This document shows, piece after piece, positions 46,001 through 54,886 of a DNA stretch of 64,000 bases; within the stretch, counting starts at the first letter, position 1, and every line of letters starts with the position of its first letter. The DNA lies in the NCBI RefSeq assembly GCF_014874065.1, contig NZ_JADBEE010000001.1:806001-870000 (forward strand), in the 5' to 3' direction. The notes below the pieces were generated by a model that did no database searches, was not told the DNA's origin, and saw only the letters and a program-made list of their open reading frames with translations. This stretch comes from Nesterenkonia halotolerans (GTDB lineage Bacteria > Actinomycetota > Actinomycetes > Actinomycetales > Micrococcaceae). The position numbers and the translations under genes were made by a program.

Positions 46001-46495
46001 TCAACGGTTGAGACTCACCCGGGCATGAGACTCCACGCTGATCGACACCTGTGCCGGGAGGATCGTGGAGACCATCGGCAGATCGACGACGGCGGCCAGC
46101 TCCACGTGCGCGGTCTCCCCCGCGTCGCTGACCCACGCCTGGGAGACCGCGAGACTGCCGAACTGCCCGTGAGCGCCCGACGCCGCCAGGTAGTCCTCCG
46201 CCTGGGCGCGGACCTGAGCCCCGCTGACCTTCGGCGTCGGACTTGAAACCCCTTGCTCGGCCGCCTGCGCAGCGGCCGAGGCGGCGCCATCGGCTGCCGA
46301 GAGGAGCTTTCGCGCTTCGAGATTGACGGCCGTGGCCCCCGCCATCACCGTCACGAGCAGGAGAACCACCAGCAGGAGTCCCAGAATCAGCACGGCAGAC
46401 TGACCCCCTTCCTCAGCGTGCAGACGCCGAAGCATCCGCGCGTGATCCCGGCCTCGGCTCTTCACGGAACGGCCGGCTGCGGGAACGGTACCCAT
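46001..46495 (-). CDS. TadG-like pilus-assembly/helicase-associated secretory membrane protein
   Basis: A 164-residue protein that ends the Tad operon. A basic N-terminus (about 30 residues) contains EEGGQSAVLILGLLLVVLLL, a prepilin-like junction followed by one transmembrane helix. Residues 60-164 are extracytoplasmic, with repeated Ala-rich stretches. The position after two TadE-like genes and the Rv3654c-like composition suggest a TadG/minor pseudopilin. The usual Glu at +5 is missing. Starts one base after the preceding stop. Confidence 0.72.
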   Translation of the reverse strand: MGTVPAAGRSVKSRGRDHARMLRRLHAEEGGQSAVLILGLLLVVLLLVTVMAGATAVNLEARKLLSAADGAASAAAQAAEQGVSSPTPKVSGAQVRAQAEDYLAASGAHGQFGSLAVSQAWVSDAGETAHVELAAVVDLPMVSTILPAQVSISVESHARVSLNR

Positions 46496-46496
46496 C

Positions 46497-46955
46497 TCAA
46501 CCCGCCTGGACCTGGGTGGATGTTGAGGAGACCGTGACCAAGGTCGATTGCCAGCTGCCCATATCGGGGATCAGTGGCACGGGCACGCGGACCACGACGG
46601 TGAACGTCACGAGATCACCGTCGTTGTCGCAGCTTCCTTTCGGACAGGACATGCTGATCTGCGCCTGAGTCGGAGCGATGCCGAAATCTTGCAACGCAGC
46701 GGTGGCAGCCGCCTGGCTGCGGGCTGCTCGCACACCGGGGGCCAGGTCCTCGCTGCCACCAACGTACATCTTGGCGGCCTGATCGGATGCGCCGATGCTC
46801 GCATAGGCCGCCGCCTGAACCCCTGCCACTCCGAGGATGAAGTAGATCACCGGGATCAGCACCAGGACCGCCAACATGACGAACTCGACAAGCGAAGACC
46901 CGGTCTCCGCGTGGAGAGTCTCGACCCGGCGCCTGACCCGCTCACTCAAACTCAT
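46497..46955 (-). CDS. TadE-like minor pilin (second)
   Basis: A 152-residue protein with a basic N-terminus, a prepilin-type junction ETGSSLVEFVMLAVLVLIPVIYF (Gly, then Glu at +5) and one helix, then an exported domain with a likely disulfide (SCPKGSC). The ATG at 46955 has GGAGGT four bases before it; a GTG two codons earlier has no room for that site. It overlaps the upstream TadE-like gene. TadE-type proteins are minor pilus components. Confidence 0.78.
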   Translation of the reverse strand: MSLSERVRRRVETLHAETGSSLVEFVMLAVLVLIPVIYFILGVAGVQAAAYASIGASDQAAKMYVGGSEDLAPGVRAARSQAAATAALQDFGIAPTQAQISMSCPKGSCDNDGDLVTFTVVVRVPVPLIPDMGSWQSTLVTVSSTSTQVQAG

Positions 46956-47370
46956 AGGCACCTCCGGTGACTTCCAGCTGGCCCACTCCCGGGACCAGTC
47001 CGAGAACTGGCACCTGGGCCCGCACCGTGATGGTCAGAACCTGACCTTCGACCTCGGTCTCGTACCGATAGTGGACACCCTGGGCGTAGCGGGATGAGAG
47101 AGAAGAATCGATCAGAGCTCTTGTCCTAGCAACGCCATCCTGCGCGGTTCGGTCTTCGAGCACTCCGAATCTTGCTCCCGTGGAGGCTGCGTCAATCAAC
47201 GTATTGCGCACATGCACCAGCAGCGTCAGCTGCATGATCGCAAAGGTGAGCACCACCAGAAGGGAGGAGACCATCGCAAACTCGGCAGTGGCCGCTCCCC
47301 GCTCGCCAGCACGGGACCAATAGGTTGCGTGAGCGTACGGCTCAGCGCGAGACCTGATTGATCGCGTCAT
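46942..47370 (-). CDS. TadE-like minor pilin (first)
   Basis: A 142-residue pseudopilin. GERGAATAEFAMVSSLLVV is a canonical TadE junction (Gly, AATAE with Glu at +5), followed by one helix and an exported domain. The ATG at 47370 lies inside the 3' end of the pilin gene, with AGGGG seven bases before it, so translation is coupled over a 29-base overlap. A longer frame exists upstream but would add an implausible Cys-rich leader. Confidence 0.78.
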   Translation of the reverse strand: MTRSIRSRAEPYAHATYWSRAGERGAATAEFAMVSSLLVVLTFAIMQLTLLVHVRNTLIDAASTGARFGVLEDRTAQDGVARTRALIDSSLSSRYAQGVHYRYETEVEGQVLTITVRAQVPVLGLVPGVGQLEVTGGAYEFE

Positions 47371-47524
47371 TGAACAGCCCCTGCAGTGCAGGTTGAGCAA
47401 TTGCCAGCAGACCTGCCACAAGCACGGCGCTCATCAGTGTGATCATCACCCACCCAGGAACGTCGCCGCGTTCCTCCGCGTGAACCGCCATCAGCGTTCG
47501 AACCTGGTCATCAATGAGTCTCAT
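47342..47524 (-). CDS. Flp-like small pilin candidate
   Basis: A 60-residue protein with the layout of a Flp prepilin: a charged leader of about 22 residues, a junction EERGDVPGWVMITLM, and a single hydrophobic segment followed by a short polar end (ALQGLFNDAINQVSR). AAAGGAAA lies seven bases before the ATG. The Flp hallmark Glu at +5 is replaced by Trp, so processing may be unusual. It lies exactly where Flp is found in actinobacterial Tad operons (after tadC, before tadE). Confidence 0.7.
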   Translation of the reverse strand: MRLIDDQVRTLMAVHAEERGDVPGWVMITLMSAVLVAGLLAIAQPALQGLFNDAINQVSR

Positions 47525-47582
47525 ACTCTTTTCCTTTCGTCAGCTGCCTCGAAATGTGCAGCGGTGTGTTGTTGAACGTGTG

Positions 47583-48527
47583 TCATATCCCGATCTCGAG
47601 CAGGGAGAGCCCCGGATAGATGGCGAACAACACCGTCAGTGGCAGGACGCCGAAGACCAGAGGCACGAGCATGCCGATCTCCTTCTTGCCTGCCGTCTCC
47701 ATCAGGTCCCTGCGGCCGAGTTCGCGGACGTCTTGAGCCTGCGCCTGCATCACTTCGGCCAATGGCGTGCCACGGTCCATCGCCACGATGAGGCCTTCGA
47801 TGAACCGGGAGATCGGCGCCGAGCCGACGCGGGTGGACATATGCTTCAACGCCTGCGTGAAACCGGACCCCGCCTGCGTCTGATGCAGAACTAGTGTGAG
47901 TTCAGCAGCCAGTTCCCCTCGAGCCAGACGTCCGACCCGCTCGAATGCCCCGGCCGCGCTCTCTCCGGCGCTGACGGAAAGAGCGATCATCTCCGCGACG
48001 GTCGGGAACTCAGCCAGCATGCGAGATTGGCGTCGCCGAATCTGGCTGCTCAGGAGGTTCTCCCTGAGCGCGGCACCGAGTGTCGCCAGCACGATCACGG
48101 TCACTACGGCGAGGGCCCCGTTGAAGTTTCCTGCCAAGAAGCCCAACAGGCTCAGCACTGTTCCGAGGACGCCACCGAAGATTCCCATTGCCAGCTGCTG
48201 GAGCCGGTACTCATTCGGCCCGATGCGGGAATTCGCCTGGTCCAGGCGCCTGCGAAGCTCGTGGGTGTCGAAACTGAACCGGTCGAGCTGGCGAAGGGCA
48301 TGCCGGAAGACCGGAGACATGATTCTGGCCAGCGTCCCCAGTGCGGGGGCCGGGTCTGTGGAACCTGCCGAGAGGGCGAAGCGCGCATCCCTGGACCGCA
48401 GGTACGGAGCGACCCGGGTGGTGAAACTCGGCTGATTGTTCAGCGGCAGCGCGTTGACAATGGTCACCAGGCCACAACCGAGGGCCAGCCCACAGATGAG
48501 GACCCACCCCAGGCTCGTCGCATTCAT
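47583..48527 (-). CDS. tadC: Tad pilus inner-membrane platform protein TadC
   Basis: A 314-residue type II secretion F-domain protein with membrane helices near the N-terminus, at about 110-150, and at the C-terminus (VPLVFGVLPLTVLFAIYPG). The cytosolic F domain has EFPTVAEMIALSVSAGESAAGAFERV and AMDRGTPLAEVMQAQAQDVRELGRR. It overlaps tadB by four bases. With TadB it forms the platform driven by the TadA ATPase. Confidence 0.88.
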   Translation of the reverse strand: MNATSLGWVLICGLALGCGLVTIVNALPLNNQPSFTTRVAPYLRSRDARFALSAGSTDPAPALGTLARIMSPVFRHALRQLDRFSFDTHELRRRLDQANSRIGPNEYRLQQLAMGIFGGVLGTVLSLLGFLAGNFNGALAVVTVIVLATLGAALRENLLSSQIRRRQSRMLAEFPTVAEMIALSVSAGESAAGAFERVGRLARGELAAELTLVLHQTQAGSGFTQALKHMSTRVGSAPISRFIEGLIVAMDRGTPLAEVMQAQAQDVRELGRRDLMETAGKKEIGMLVPLVFGVLPLTVLFAIYPGLSLLEIGI

Positions 48528-49384
48528 GCCAGGACCCGAACCTCTTGAGGAAGAGCACCGATGCGCAGCATCAGCCGGTAACAGCCCACCGAAACGATCA
48601 ATCCCCCACCCAGGACCACCATGCCTGTGGCGTTCTGATAGGCCTGCGCCGCCTCAGCCTGGAGAGAGATCAGGAGCACGACAATCCAAGGAGCGGCGAC
48701 TGCGAGCTTGGCGGCATTGACCGTCCACGACTGGCGCGCTTCAAGTTCGCTCCTGGTGCGCGCGTTCTCACGAAGAAACTCCGCCAAGGTACCGAGCAGG
48801 CGGCCAAGGTCTGACCCCCCGACCTCCCGGGTGATCTGCAGTGCAACCACGATCCTGTCACCCACGGGATCGGCCAGGCGGAGCTTGAGCCGGTCCAGTG
48901 CTGTGGCCATCGTGTGTCCAGACCGATAGTCCTTCGCGAACTCCACAAAAGGCTCACGGAGCGGTTCCGGGCCCGAATTCCCGAGCTGGATAAGCCCTTC
49001 GGGCAGCGACATTCCGGAGCGGACTGCCGAGCGGAGGTGGTCCACAGCATCCGGCCAGACTTCCCGCAGCAGAGCGCGTCGCCGGCCCGCTTGCCAGCGC
49101 AGCGCGAAGATGGGTGCCGTTGCGGCGAACAGAGCAAAACACAGTGCGATCGGAACGGCAGAGGTGAGCACCAGCACCAGCAAGAAAGCCGTGATTGAAC
49201 ACATGAGCACCGCTGTGACCACGCCAGTCACAGGGAGTTTGGGGTGCCCGGCCTCGTCTAGGAGCTTGCGCAGCGGATCCCGGTGTCTTCGTCGAACACG
49301 CGTCGCGGGGAGTCTGCGGGGCCAGAAGGACGAGAAGACGAGTAGAAGACCGAGGCCCAGGGCAAGTCCCAGCAATAGACTCAT
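48524..49384 (-). CDS. tadB: Tad pilus inner-membrane platform protein TadB
   Basis: A 286-residue T2SSF-domain protein. An N-terminal helix, two helices near 60-95 and one near 240-262 surround the cytosolic F domain (WPDAVDHLRSAVRSGMSLPEGLIQLG, ITREVGGSDLGRLLGTLAEFLRE). It overlaps tadA and tadC by four bases each. Sequence order and length match actinobacterial TadB. Confidence 0.88.
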   Translation of the reverse strand: MSLLLGLALGLGLLLVFSSFWPRRLPATRVRRRHRDPLRKLLDEAGHPKLPVTGVVTAVLMCSITAFLLVLVLTSAVPIALCFALFAATAPIFALRWQAGRRRALLREVWPDAVDHLRSAVRSGMSLPEGLIQLGNSGPEPLREPFVEFAKDYRSGHTMATALDRLKLRLADPVGDRIVVALQITREVGGSDLGRLLGTLAEFLRENARTRSELEARQSWTVNAAKLAVAAPWIVVLLISLQAEAAQAYQNATGMVVLGGGLIVSVGCYRLMLRIGALPQEVRVLA

Positions 49385-50607
49385 CCCAGCACCCCTGCCC
49401 GGGTCAGCCGAGTTTGCATCTCTGGGCTCAGTTTGGGGAGGTCGAAGACTGCGGAATCAGTGATCCGCAGAACGCCGTCACGCTCTTGAAACAGCATCGA
49501 CGTCTCGATCGTCTCGGATTCCACGCGACTCCCCACGGCGAGTATCTGCCCGACATGGCGCCGGCCGTCTCTCTCCCTGACGCAATGCACCACGAGGTCG
49601 ATGCAGGATGCCACCGTCGGAAGAATGAAGTTCCTGGAGATGTTCTCCCCTGCGAGAAGCGGGAGTGTGCAGATCTTCGTCACCGCGTCATGCGCACTGT
49701 TGGCATGCACGGTTGCCATCCCAGGAAGCCCGGCGTTCAGTGCAATGAGCATGTCTAAGCTTTCGGCTTCACGAACCTCTCCTACGATGAGGCGATCTGG
49801 GCGCATTCGCAGTGCTTCCTTGACCAGTTTTCTGAGCGGAATCTCCCCCTCACCCTCGAGGTTGGTCTGTCTGCACTGCAGCCCGACGACGTCGCGCAGA
49901 GGAAGCTGAAGTTCAAAGATCTCTTCGACCGTGATGACGCGTTCTCTCGGGCCGATGGCAGTCGAGAGGCAGTTCAGCATCGTCGTCTTTCCGGCCTGGG
50001 TAGCTCCAGAGACGAGAATATTCAGCCCGCTGTCTACACAACCGGTGAGGAACTCCGCCGCCTCCCGGGACAACGAGCCTCCCTGCACGAGGTCGTCGAG
50101 GGTGGCAGCGCGGGAGATGAACTTGCGGACATTCACGGCCCAATGGCGTCTTGTGATGTCAGGAATCACGACGTGGAGGCGAGATCCGTCGGGGAGAGAG
50201 GCATCGACGAAAGGGGAGGACAGGTCAAGGCGCCGACCTGAGCTCTTGAGCATCCTCTCGACGAGGTCCCGGATGCGCGATTCCGACAGAGTGAGCGACG
50301 TCAGCTCGGATCGACCTGCTCGGGCCACAAAGACCTCACTGGGTCCGTTGATCCAGATCTCTTCGATGGAGGAATCGTCGAGGAGCGGCTGCAGCTCACC
50401 GAAGCCGGCGACGGCATCCACGATGTGCTTCACTGCCTTCTCCACAGGGCCGATGAGCGGCAGCGCAGTCACCATCGAGCGGCGGTCGTACTGCGTGACA
50501 GCGTCTTCCACGAGCTGCCGAACACCATAGGAATCCTCAGCAGGGTCAAGTCCGCGTTGGCGGATCTGTTCCCGCACTTCATCTTCAACGATCGTCAAAG
50601 CGTCCAC
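49381..50607 (-). CDS. tadA: Tad pilus secretion ATPase TadA/CpaF
   Basis: A 408-residue type II/IV secretion ATPase. An N-terminal all-helical domain (about 1-90) is followed by the PAS-like part and the RecA-like core: Walker A GATQAGKTT, the Asp box VEEIFELQLP, Walker B-like LIVGEVREAE and the His box TVHANSAHDAV. It powers assembly and retraction of Flp pili. The GTG at 50607 begins MDALTIVEDEV in the family style. It is the first gene of the operon; no TadZ/CpaE gene precedes it, which is unusual. Confidence 0.9.
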   Translation of the reverse strand: MDALTIVEDEVREQIRQRGLDPAEDSYGVRQLVEDAVTQYDRRSMVTALPLIGPVEKAVKHIVDAVAGFGELQPLLDDSSIEEIWINGPSEVFVARAGRSELTSLTLSESRIRDLVERMLKSSGRRLDLSSPFVDASLPDGSRLHVVIPDITRRHWAVNVRKFISRAATLDDLVQGGSLSREAAEFLTGCVDSGLNILVSGATQAGKTTMLNCLSTAIGPRERVITVEEIFELQLPLRDVVGLQCRQTNLEGEGEIPLRKLVKEALRMRPDRLIVGEVREAESLDMLIALNAGLPGMATVHANSAHDAVTKICTLPLLAGENISRNFILPTVASCIDLVVHCVRERDGRRHVGQILAVGSRVESETIETSMLFQERDGVLRITDSAVFDLPKLSPEMQTRLTRAGVLG

Positions 50608-50647
50608 CGGCTCGGCCTTGTCTAGGATTCCAGCGTGGTGAGTTCAC

Positions 50648-50725
50648 GATAACGAGGTATCAAGGGGCCCGCCAGAGATTGTTCAACTCCTGTGGAAAAT
50701 TTCTTCTCCCCTCTCGTTATCCACA
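50648..50725. promoter_or_regulatory. Intergenic control region with two DnaA-box matches and an inverted repeat
   Basis: Between tadA and the EssC-like gene lie TGTGGAAAA (50691-50699, reverse of TTTTCCACA) and TTATCCACA (50717-50725), both fitting TTWTNCACA, in opposite orientation. A perfect 9-bp inverted repeat GATAACGAG/CTCGTTATC (50648-50656 and 50713-50721) overlaps the second box. The segment is more AT-rich than its surroundings. TAATCT at 50764-50769 is a likely -10 for the plus-strand gene. Confidence 0.5.
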
Positions 50726-50833
50726 GCAGATCGGACTCATCCGGGCCCAGAACCTTCCCCTTCTAATCTGAGACTGGCGTTCTGCTCTTGCAGAGGCGCC
50801 CGCTGGTGCGAAGACGAACGAAGGAGGGGATGA

Positions 50834-53800
50834 ATGGCCATCGCCCGGACAGAGGCGCTGACGTGCACGGTGGTCCATGCACCCGGCTCCGTCTCTGAGT
50901 CGGTCTGGGAGCGACTTTGGGACGTGGCTGGGGGCACCGCCAACCACGAGTTGAGGGTCGTCGCTGAGGGGCTGATGACTCCCTCCGGAGACGAATTGGA
51001 TCAGGCGCTGACAGACTGGATCCACGGACTGATGAGGCAAGAGCTCGAAGGAGCCTCGCGCGAAGCCCAACCCGTAGCGACCACTTGGGCCGCTCACCTG
51101 GACGGGGCGCACCTGAGCACTTACGGTCCAGACTCCCCCGCCATCCATCCCGGCATGACCGTGGTGCTCCATCCCCGAGCTCGAGGGAAGCACCATCACC
51201 CCTCACAGACTGCGGAGCTTCGACTCTGCGTCAACACAGGACCCGACTCCGGACGGTTGGTCAGACTCCGCCGAGGCTTCTACACCTTGGGCAGGGGTAC
51301 CTCGTCGGAAGGGAAAGCCGATATTCGGATCAACGACCCCCAGCTCCAGCGCATTCATGCAACTCTGGCGGTCGGCGAGCAGAACGCAACGCTGCGCAAG
51401 CCGGGAACCCGCCCCCTTTCGATCAAGGCGGGCACAACATTCACCCTGGGGGCTTCAGAGCTCGAACTCGTTCACGGTCACCCCGTCTCGCAGCCGCCTT
51501 CCTCGTGGCCCATTCCGCCGGAGAACATCGGCGAGCGCCCACCCCAGGCTCGCCACCGCTCCATGCTCCTGATGTCTCTGGCGCCGCTGGTCGTAGGGCT
51601 GGTGCTTGTGTTCGTCACGGGCATGTGGATCTTCCTGCTCTTCACCGTCGCATCAGCCCTCATGGCGCTGGCGATGACGGTTCACGCGGCGCGCGTTCGA
51701 CGGCGATTCCGTCGGGCGGTGGAGGCCGCGGCAATAACCTGGGCACGCCGGCGTGACGAGGTGCTGGCGTCTCCGGGTCGGGCCATCAGACTCCTCCGCG
51801 CGCAGCTGGCACCCGATAACCCCACGGTGAGTGTGGAAGGTCGCGGAGCCGCTGTGGTCACAGTTGGACATGCACGCCAGAAGGCCGAACTCGACTCCGA
51901 GGATCACCAGAGCGCTTCCCTCACCCTCGCTGAGGGGATGGTCCATTCGGTGGCCGCTCTTTACCTGGCTGCGGGTGAGATCACCACCGTGAGCGGTTCG
52001 CCCCACGAGCAGGACGGGGTCATGCGCTGGGTGCTCGTCCAGCTGGCGCAGCGATTCGGTTCCTTCTCACCTTGGACCCTCGTTTCGCGTCCCGAGACCG
52101 CACCCAAACCCGGTGGTGCTCAGACCCTGGTGGATCCCGGGGATCTGCGCGATTGGTCGCTGGTGCGCGCCGTGCCGAGCCAAGGTGTCAGCAGAGAGCT
52201 GAGCACCGCCCCGATTCTCGTTCCGGGCGCACTGGCGCCGGTGCTCCTGAGCCCCGTCCCCATCGATGCGACCCTCTATGAGACGGCAGGCAGGGCTGGG
52301 TGGCATGTCATCGCCCCCTCTTCCGCGATTCCCCATGACGAGACACCTCAACAACGAAAACCTGTGACCGGGTGGGAATTGGACCTCTACAAGGGGGAGC
52401 TGCGTCGGGTCGACGCTGGAATGACCAGTGTCATAGCGACCGACCTGGTGTCGGATGGCCTTTCCCGACGCTCCCTCGCCGAGCATCTCCGAGTAGGCCT
52501 TCAGGGACTGTGGGCACCTGGAACCTCGGTGGGGACGCCTGCGTACTTCACCCGCGCCCTCGAGGTCCCGCTCATGATTCACCGTGCTCAGCATTCCTTG
52601 CGAACCCTGATCGGCATGGGCCCTCACCGAGTGGAGATGCTGGACATCGTTGAGGACGGGCCTCATATCCTCCTCGCTGGCACCACCGGCTCCGGCAAGT
52701 CAGAGCTGTTGAAGTCCATGCTTCTGGGGTGGGCCAGTCGATATGGGCCTGAAGAGTTGAATCTGATTCTCTTCGACTTCAAGGGTGGATCGACTTTCCA
52801 GCACATCGCACACCTGGAACACTGTCTCGGCCTGGTCACTGACCTCTCCCAGGCACAGGCGGAACGGACCCTCGAAGCCGTGCGGTCGGAGCTCACGCGC
52901 CGAGAGCGGCTTTTCCTCGACGCCGGAGTCTCGGACTTCGCGGAGTACCGAGCCAGCGGCCACGATCGCCATCTCGCCCGGATCTTGATCGTCATCGATG
53001 AATTCCGAGTCTTCTCCCACTCACTGCCACGTGCAATGGAGGAGCTGATGCGATTGGCAACGCTAGGTCGGTCTTTGGGCCTCCACCTCGTGCTCTCCAC
53101 CCAACGACCCCAGGGTGTCGTCACCGCAGACATTCGAGCCAACATCGGGACGGTCCTCTGCCTGCGGCTGCGCAGCGAGGACGAATCACGAGACCTCGTT
53201 GGCACCACCGAGGCGGCCCTGATTCCGCGAGGGTTGCCGGGACGGGGAATCATCCGGCGTCCCGGAGAAACACCAACACCCTTCCAAGCAGTCCAACTTC
53301 ATGACACCGCAGCTCAACTGTCGATTCGTTCCGAGGCGTCCCAGACAGCGAGCGTCGGCCCTCGGAGTGAAGCAACCTCCATCGTCACCGCTGCCCTCCA
53401 CGCAGCTATGGAGCATCAACAACGCGCCCGTCCCCACACCCCGCTGTGTCCACCCCTCCCAGAGGTGGTCACCGGATGTGTCGGGGACAACGACATTCTC
53501 CTCGGCCTCGTCGACGAACCTGCACATCAGCGTCAACGCCGGCTGAACCTGAGTGTGGAGGAGGGGCAGACCATCGCCCTGGTGGGCGAGCCCGAATCAG
53601 GGGCAACCGAGGCCCTCCCCGCGCTGACCCGGCAGCTCCTCACAAGGCCCCAGCAGACCCATGTTTATCTGCTCGACGGCGACCGATCGCTCTCAGAATT
53701 TCGCTCACACCCTCGAGTGGGCGCCTGGCTGAGCGAAGACGACGTCGAAGAGGCCGTGTACCTGCTGAACCAGCTGCAAGAGTCGATCGCCGGACGACGC

Positions 53801-54769
53801 GCAGCGGAAGCCTCCCAGCGGGCACCGATCGTACTGGTCATCAGCGCTCACGCTCGATGGCACGCCGCCGGTCAGCTCCCGGGCGGAGCTGGCTTGGAGC
53901 ATCGCCTGAACACGCTTCTCGCTGAGTGCCACGGTTCCGCAATCAGCGTCGTCATCTCAGGAGGACGCGAACTGGCCACCGGAAGACTCGGTTCGCGCAT
54001 TGCTCGCAAGGTATATCTGCCCTACGCCGTCCCGGAGGACACTCAGTACCTCTGGCCCAAGCTTCGCGTCAGCGACCCCCTGCCTGGACGTGGAGTCCTC
54101 GTGGAACCCGCACAGGGGCCACCTGGACGAACGGTTCAGATCATCACCGGAGTGAGAGATCTCCCGCACCCTTCACCGATGCGGACCAGGCACCTCGACC
54201 CGGTGCAGATGCTGCGTGTTCAGGCGCTGCCGGCATCGGTCCGGCGCTCGATGCAGTCTTCACCGCCCTTGTCATTGGGGCTGAAACAGTTCTCCCATGA
54301 ACCTGCCGTCCTGGACCCCCAGAGCTTCCACGTCGGTCTGATCCTTGGTGCCGCTGGAACGGGGAAGAGCAATGCTCTGCAGATACTCGCCGCCCAAGAG
54401 CGCTGTATCTCCCCAGCGGACCTCGGTGAAGAGCCGATCACTCCATCCGTCGGTTCTGAGCAGCTTCCGTTGCTGCTGGTCGATGATGCGGACCGCTGTT
54501 CCCTGGTGCAGCACCAACAAGTCGAGGCGTGGATACTTTCGGGCGGAAGGGTGATCGCGACGGCACATCCCAGCATGAGGGTGTTCAGTCAGTTGCCGTG
54601 GGCGCACCGTGCCCGGGGAGGTCCTGCCAACTTTCTGCTCAGTCCCACCAGCAGGGGTCAGGGGGATGTCTTTGGGATACCGATACCTGTGTTCAGCTCA
54701 AGCATTCCTGGACGAGCAGTATGGCTCAAGCACGAGGGCCCCCAGATCATCCAGTGGTGGCTTCACTGA
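50834..54769 (+). CDS. FHA-containing EssC/FtsK-type ATPase (orphan type VII-like)
   Basis: A 1311-residue protein. An FHA domain is at about 128-213 (YTLGRGTSSEGKADIRINDPQLQRIHA), two transmembrane helices at about 244-285, then three RecA-like domains. Domain 1 is intact (Walker A GTTGSGKS 616-623, Walker B ILIVIDE near 717-723). Domain 2 has a degenerate loop GEPESGAT (918-925, Ala for Lys). Domain 3 is intact (GAAGTGKS 1172-1179, LLLVDDADR). This is the layout of EssC/EccC translocase ATPases. No WXG100, EccB, EccD or EccE gene is visible. AAGGAGGGG precedes the ATG. Confidence 0.85.
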   Translation: MAIARTEALTCTVVHAPGSVSESVWERLWDVAGGTANHELRVVAEGLMTPSGDELDQALTDWIHGLMRQELEGASREAQPVATTWAAHLDGAHLSTYGPDSPAIHPGMTVVLHPRARGKHHHPSQTAELRLCVNTGPDSGRLVRLRRGFYTLGRGTSSEGKADIRINDPQLQRIHATLAVGEQNATLRKPGTRPLSIKAGTTFTLGASELELVHGHPVSQPPSSWPIPPENIGERPPQARHRSMLLMSLAPLVVGLVLVFVTGMWIFLLFTVASALMALAMTVHAARVRRRFRRAVEAAAITWARRRDEVLASPGRAIRLLRAQLAPDNPTVSVEGRGAAVVTVGHARQKAELDSEDHQSASLTLAEGMVHSVAALYLAAGEITTVSGSPHEQDGVMRWVLVQLAQRFGSFSPWTLVSRPETAPKPGGAQTLVDPGDLRDWSLVRAVPSQGVSRELSTAPILVPGALAPVLLSPVPIDATLYETAGRAGWHVIAPSSAIPHDETPQQRKPVTGWELDLYKGELRRVDAGMTSVIATDLVSDGLSRRSLAEHLRVGLQGLWAPGTSVGTPAYFTRALEVPLMIHRAQHSLRTLIGMGPHRVEMLDIVEDGPHILLAGTTGSGKSELLKSMLLGWASRYGPEELNLILFDFKGGSTFQHIAHLEHCLGLVTDLSQAQAERTLEAVRSELTRRERLFLDAGVSDFAEYRASGHDRHLARILIVIDEFRVFSHSLPRAMEELMRLATLGRSLGLHLVLSTQRPQGVVTADIRANIGTVLCLRLRSEDESRDLVGTTEAALIPRGLPGRGIIRRPGETPTPFQAVQLHDTAAQLSIRSEASQTASVGPRSEATSIVTAALHAAMEHQQRARPHTPLCPPLPEVVTGCVGDNDILLGLVDEPAHQRQRRLNLSVEEGQTIALVGEPESGATEALPALTRQLLTRPQQTHVYLLDGDRSLSEFRSHPRVGAWLSEDDVEEAVYLLNQLQESIAGRRAAEASQRAPIVLVISAHARWHAAGQLPGGAGLEHRLNTLLAECHGSAISVVISGGRELATGRLGSRIARKVYLPYAVPEDTQYLWPKLRVSDPLPGRGVLVEPAQGPPGRTVQIITGVRDLPHPSPMRTRHLDPVQMLRVQALPASVRRSMQSSPPLSLGLKQFSHEPAVLDPQSFHVGLILGAAGTGKSNALQILAAQERCISPADLGEEPITPSVGSEQLPLLLVDDADRCSLVQHQQVEAWILSGGRVIATAHPSMRVFSQLPWAHRARGGPANFLLSPTSRGQGDVFGIPIPVFSSSIPGRAVWLKHEGPQIIQWWLH

Positions 54770-54886
54770 GGGACGAACTCCACCTCAGTCACTCCTCCGA
54801 ACCCCAGAGTTCATTCAGCCGGCATCGAGACGCGCGCGCTATAACTGGGATCAGATCAGCAGCCACCTCGCGAAAAGAGACCGACC

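Noticed and set aside
50590..50640. SigR-type promoter in front of tadA (GGAAT on the minus strand)
   Set aside because: A GTT at the required 18-19 base spacing is missing, so only half of the motif is present.
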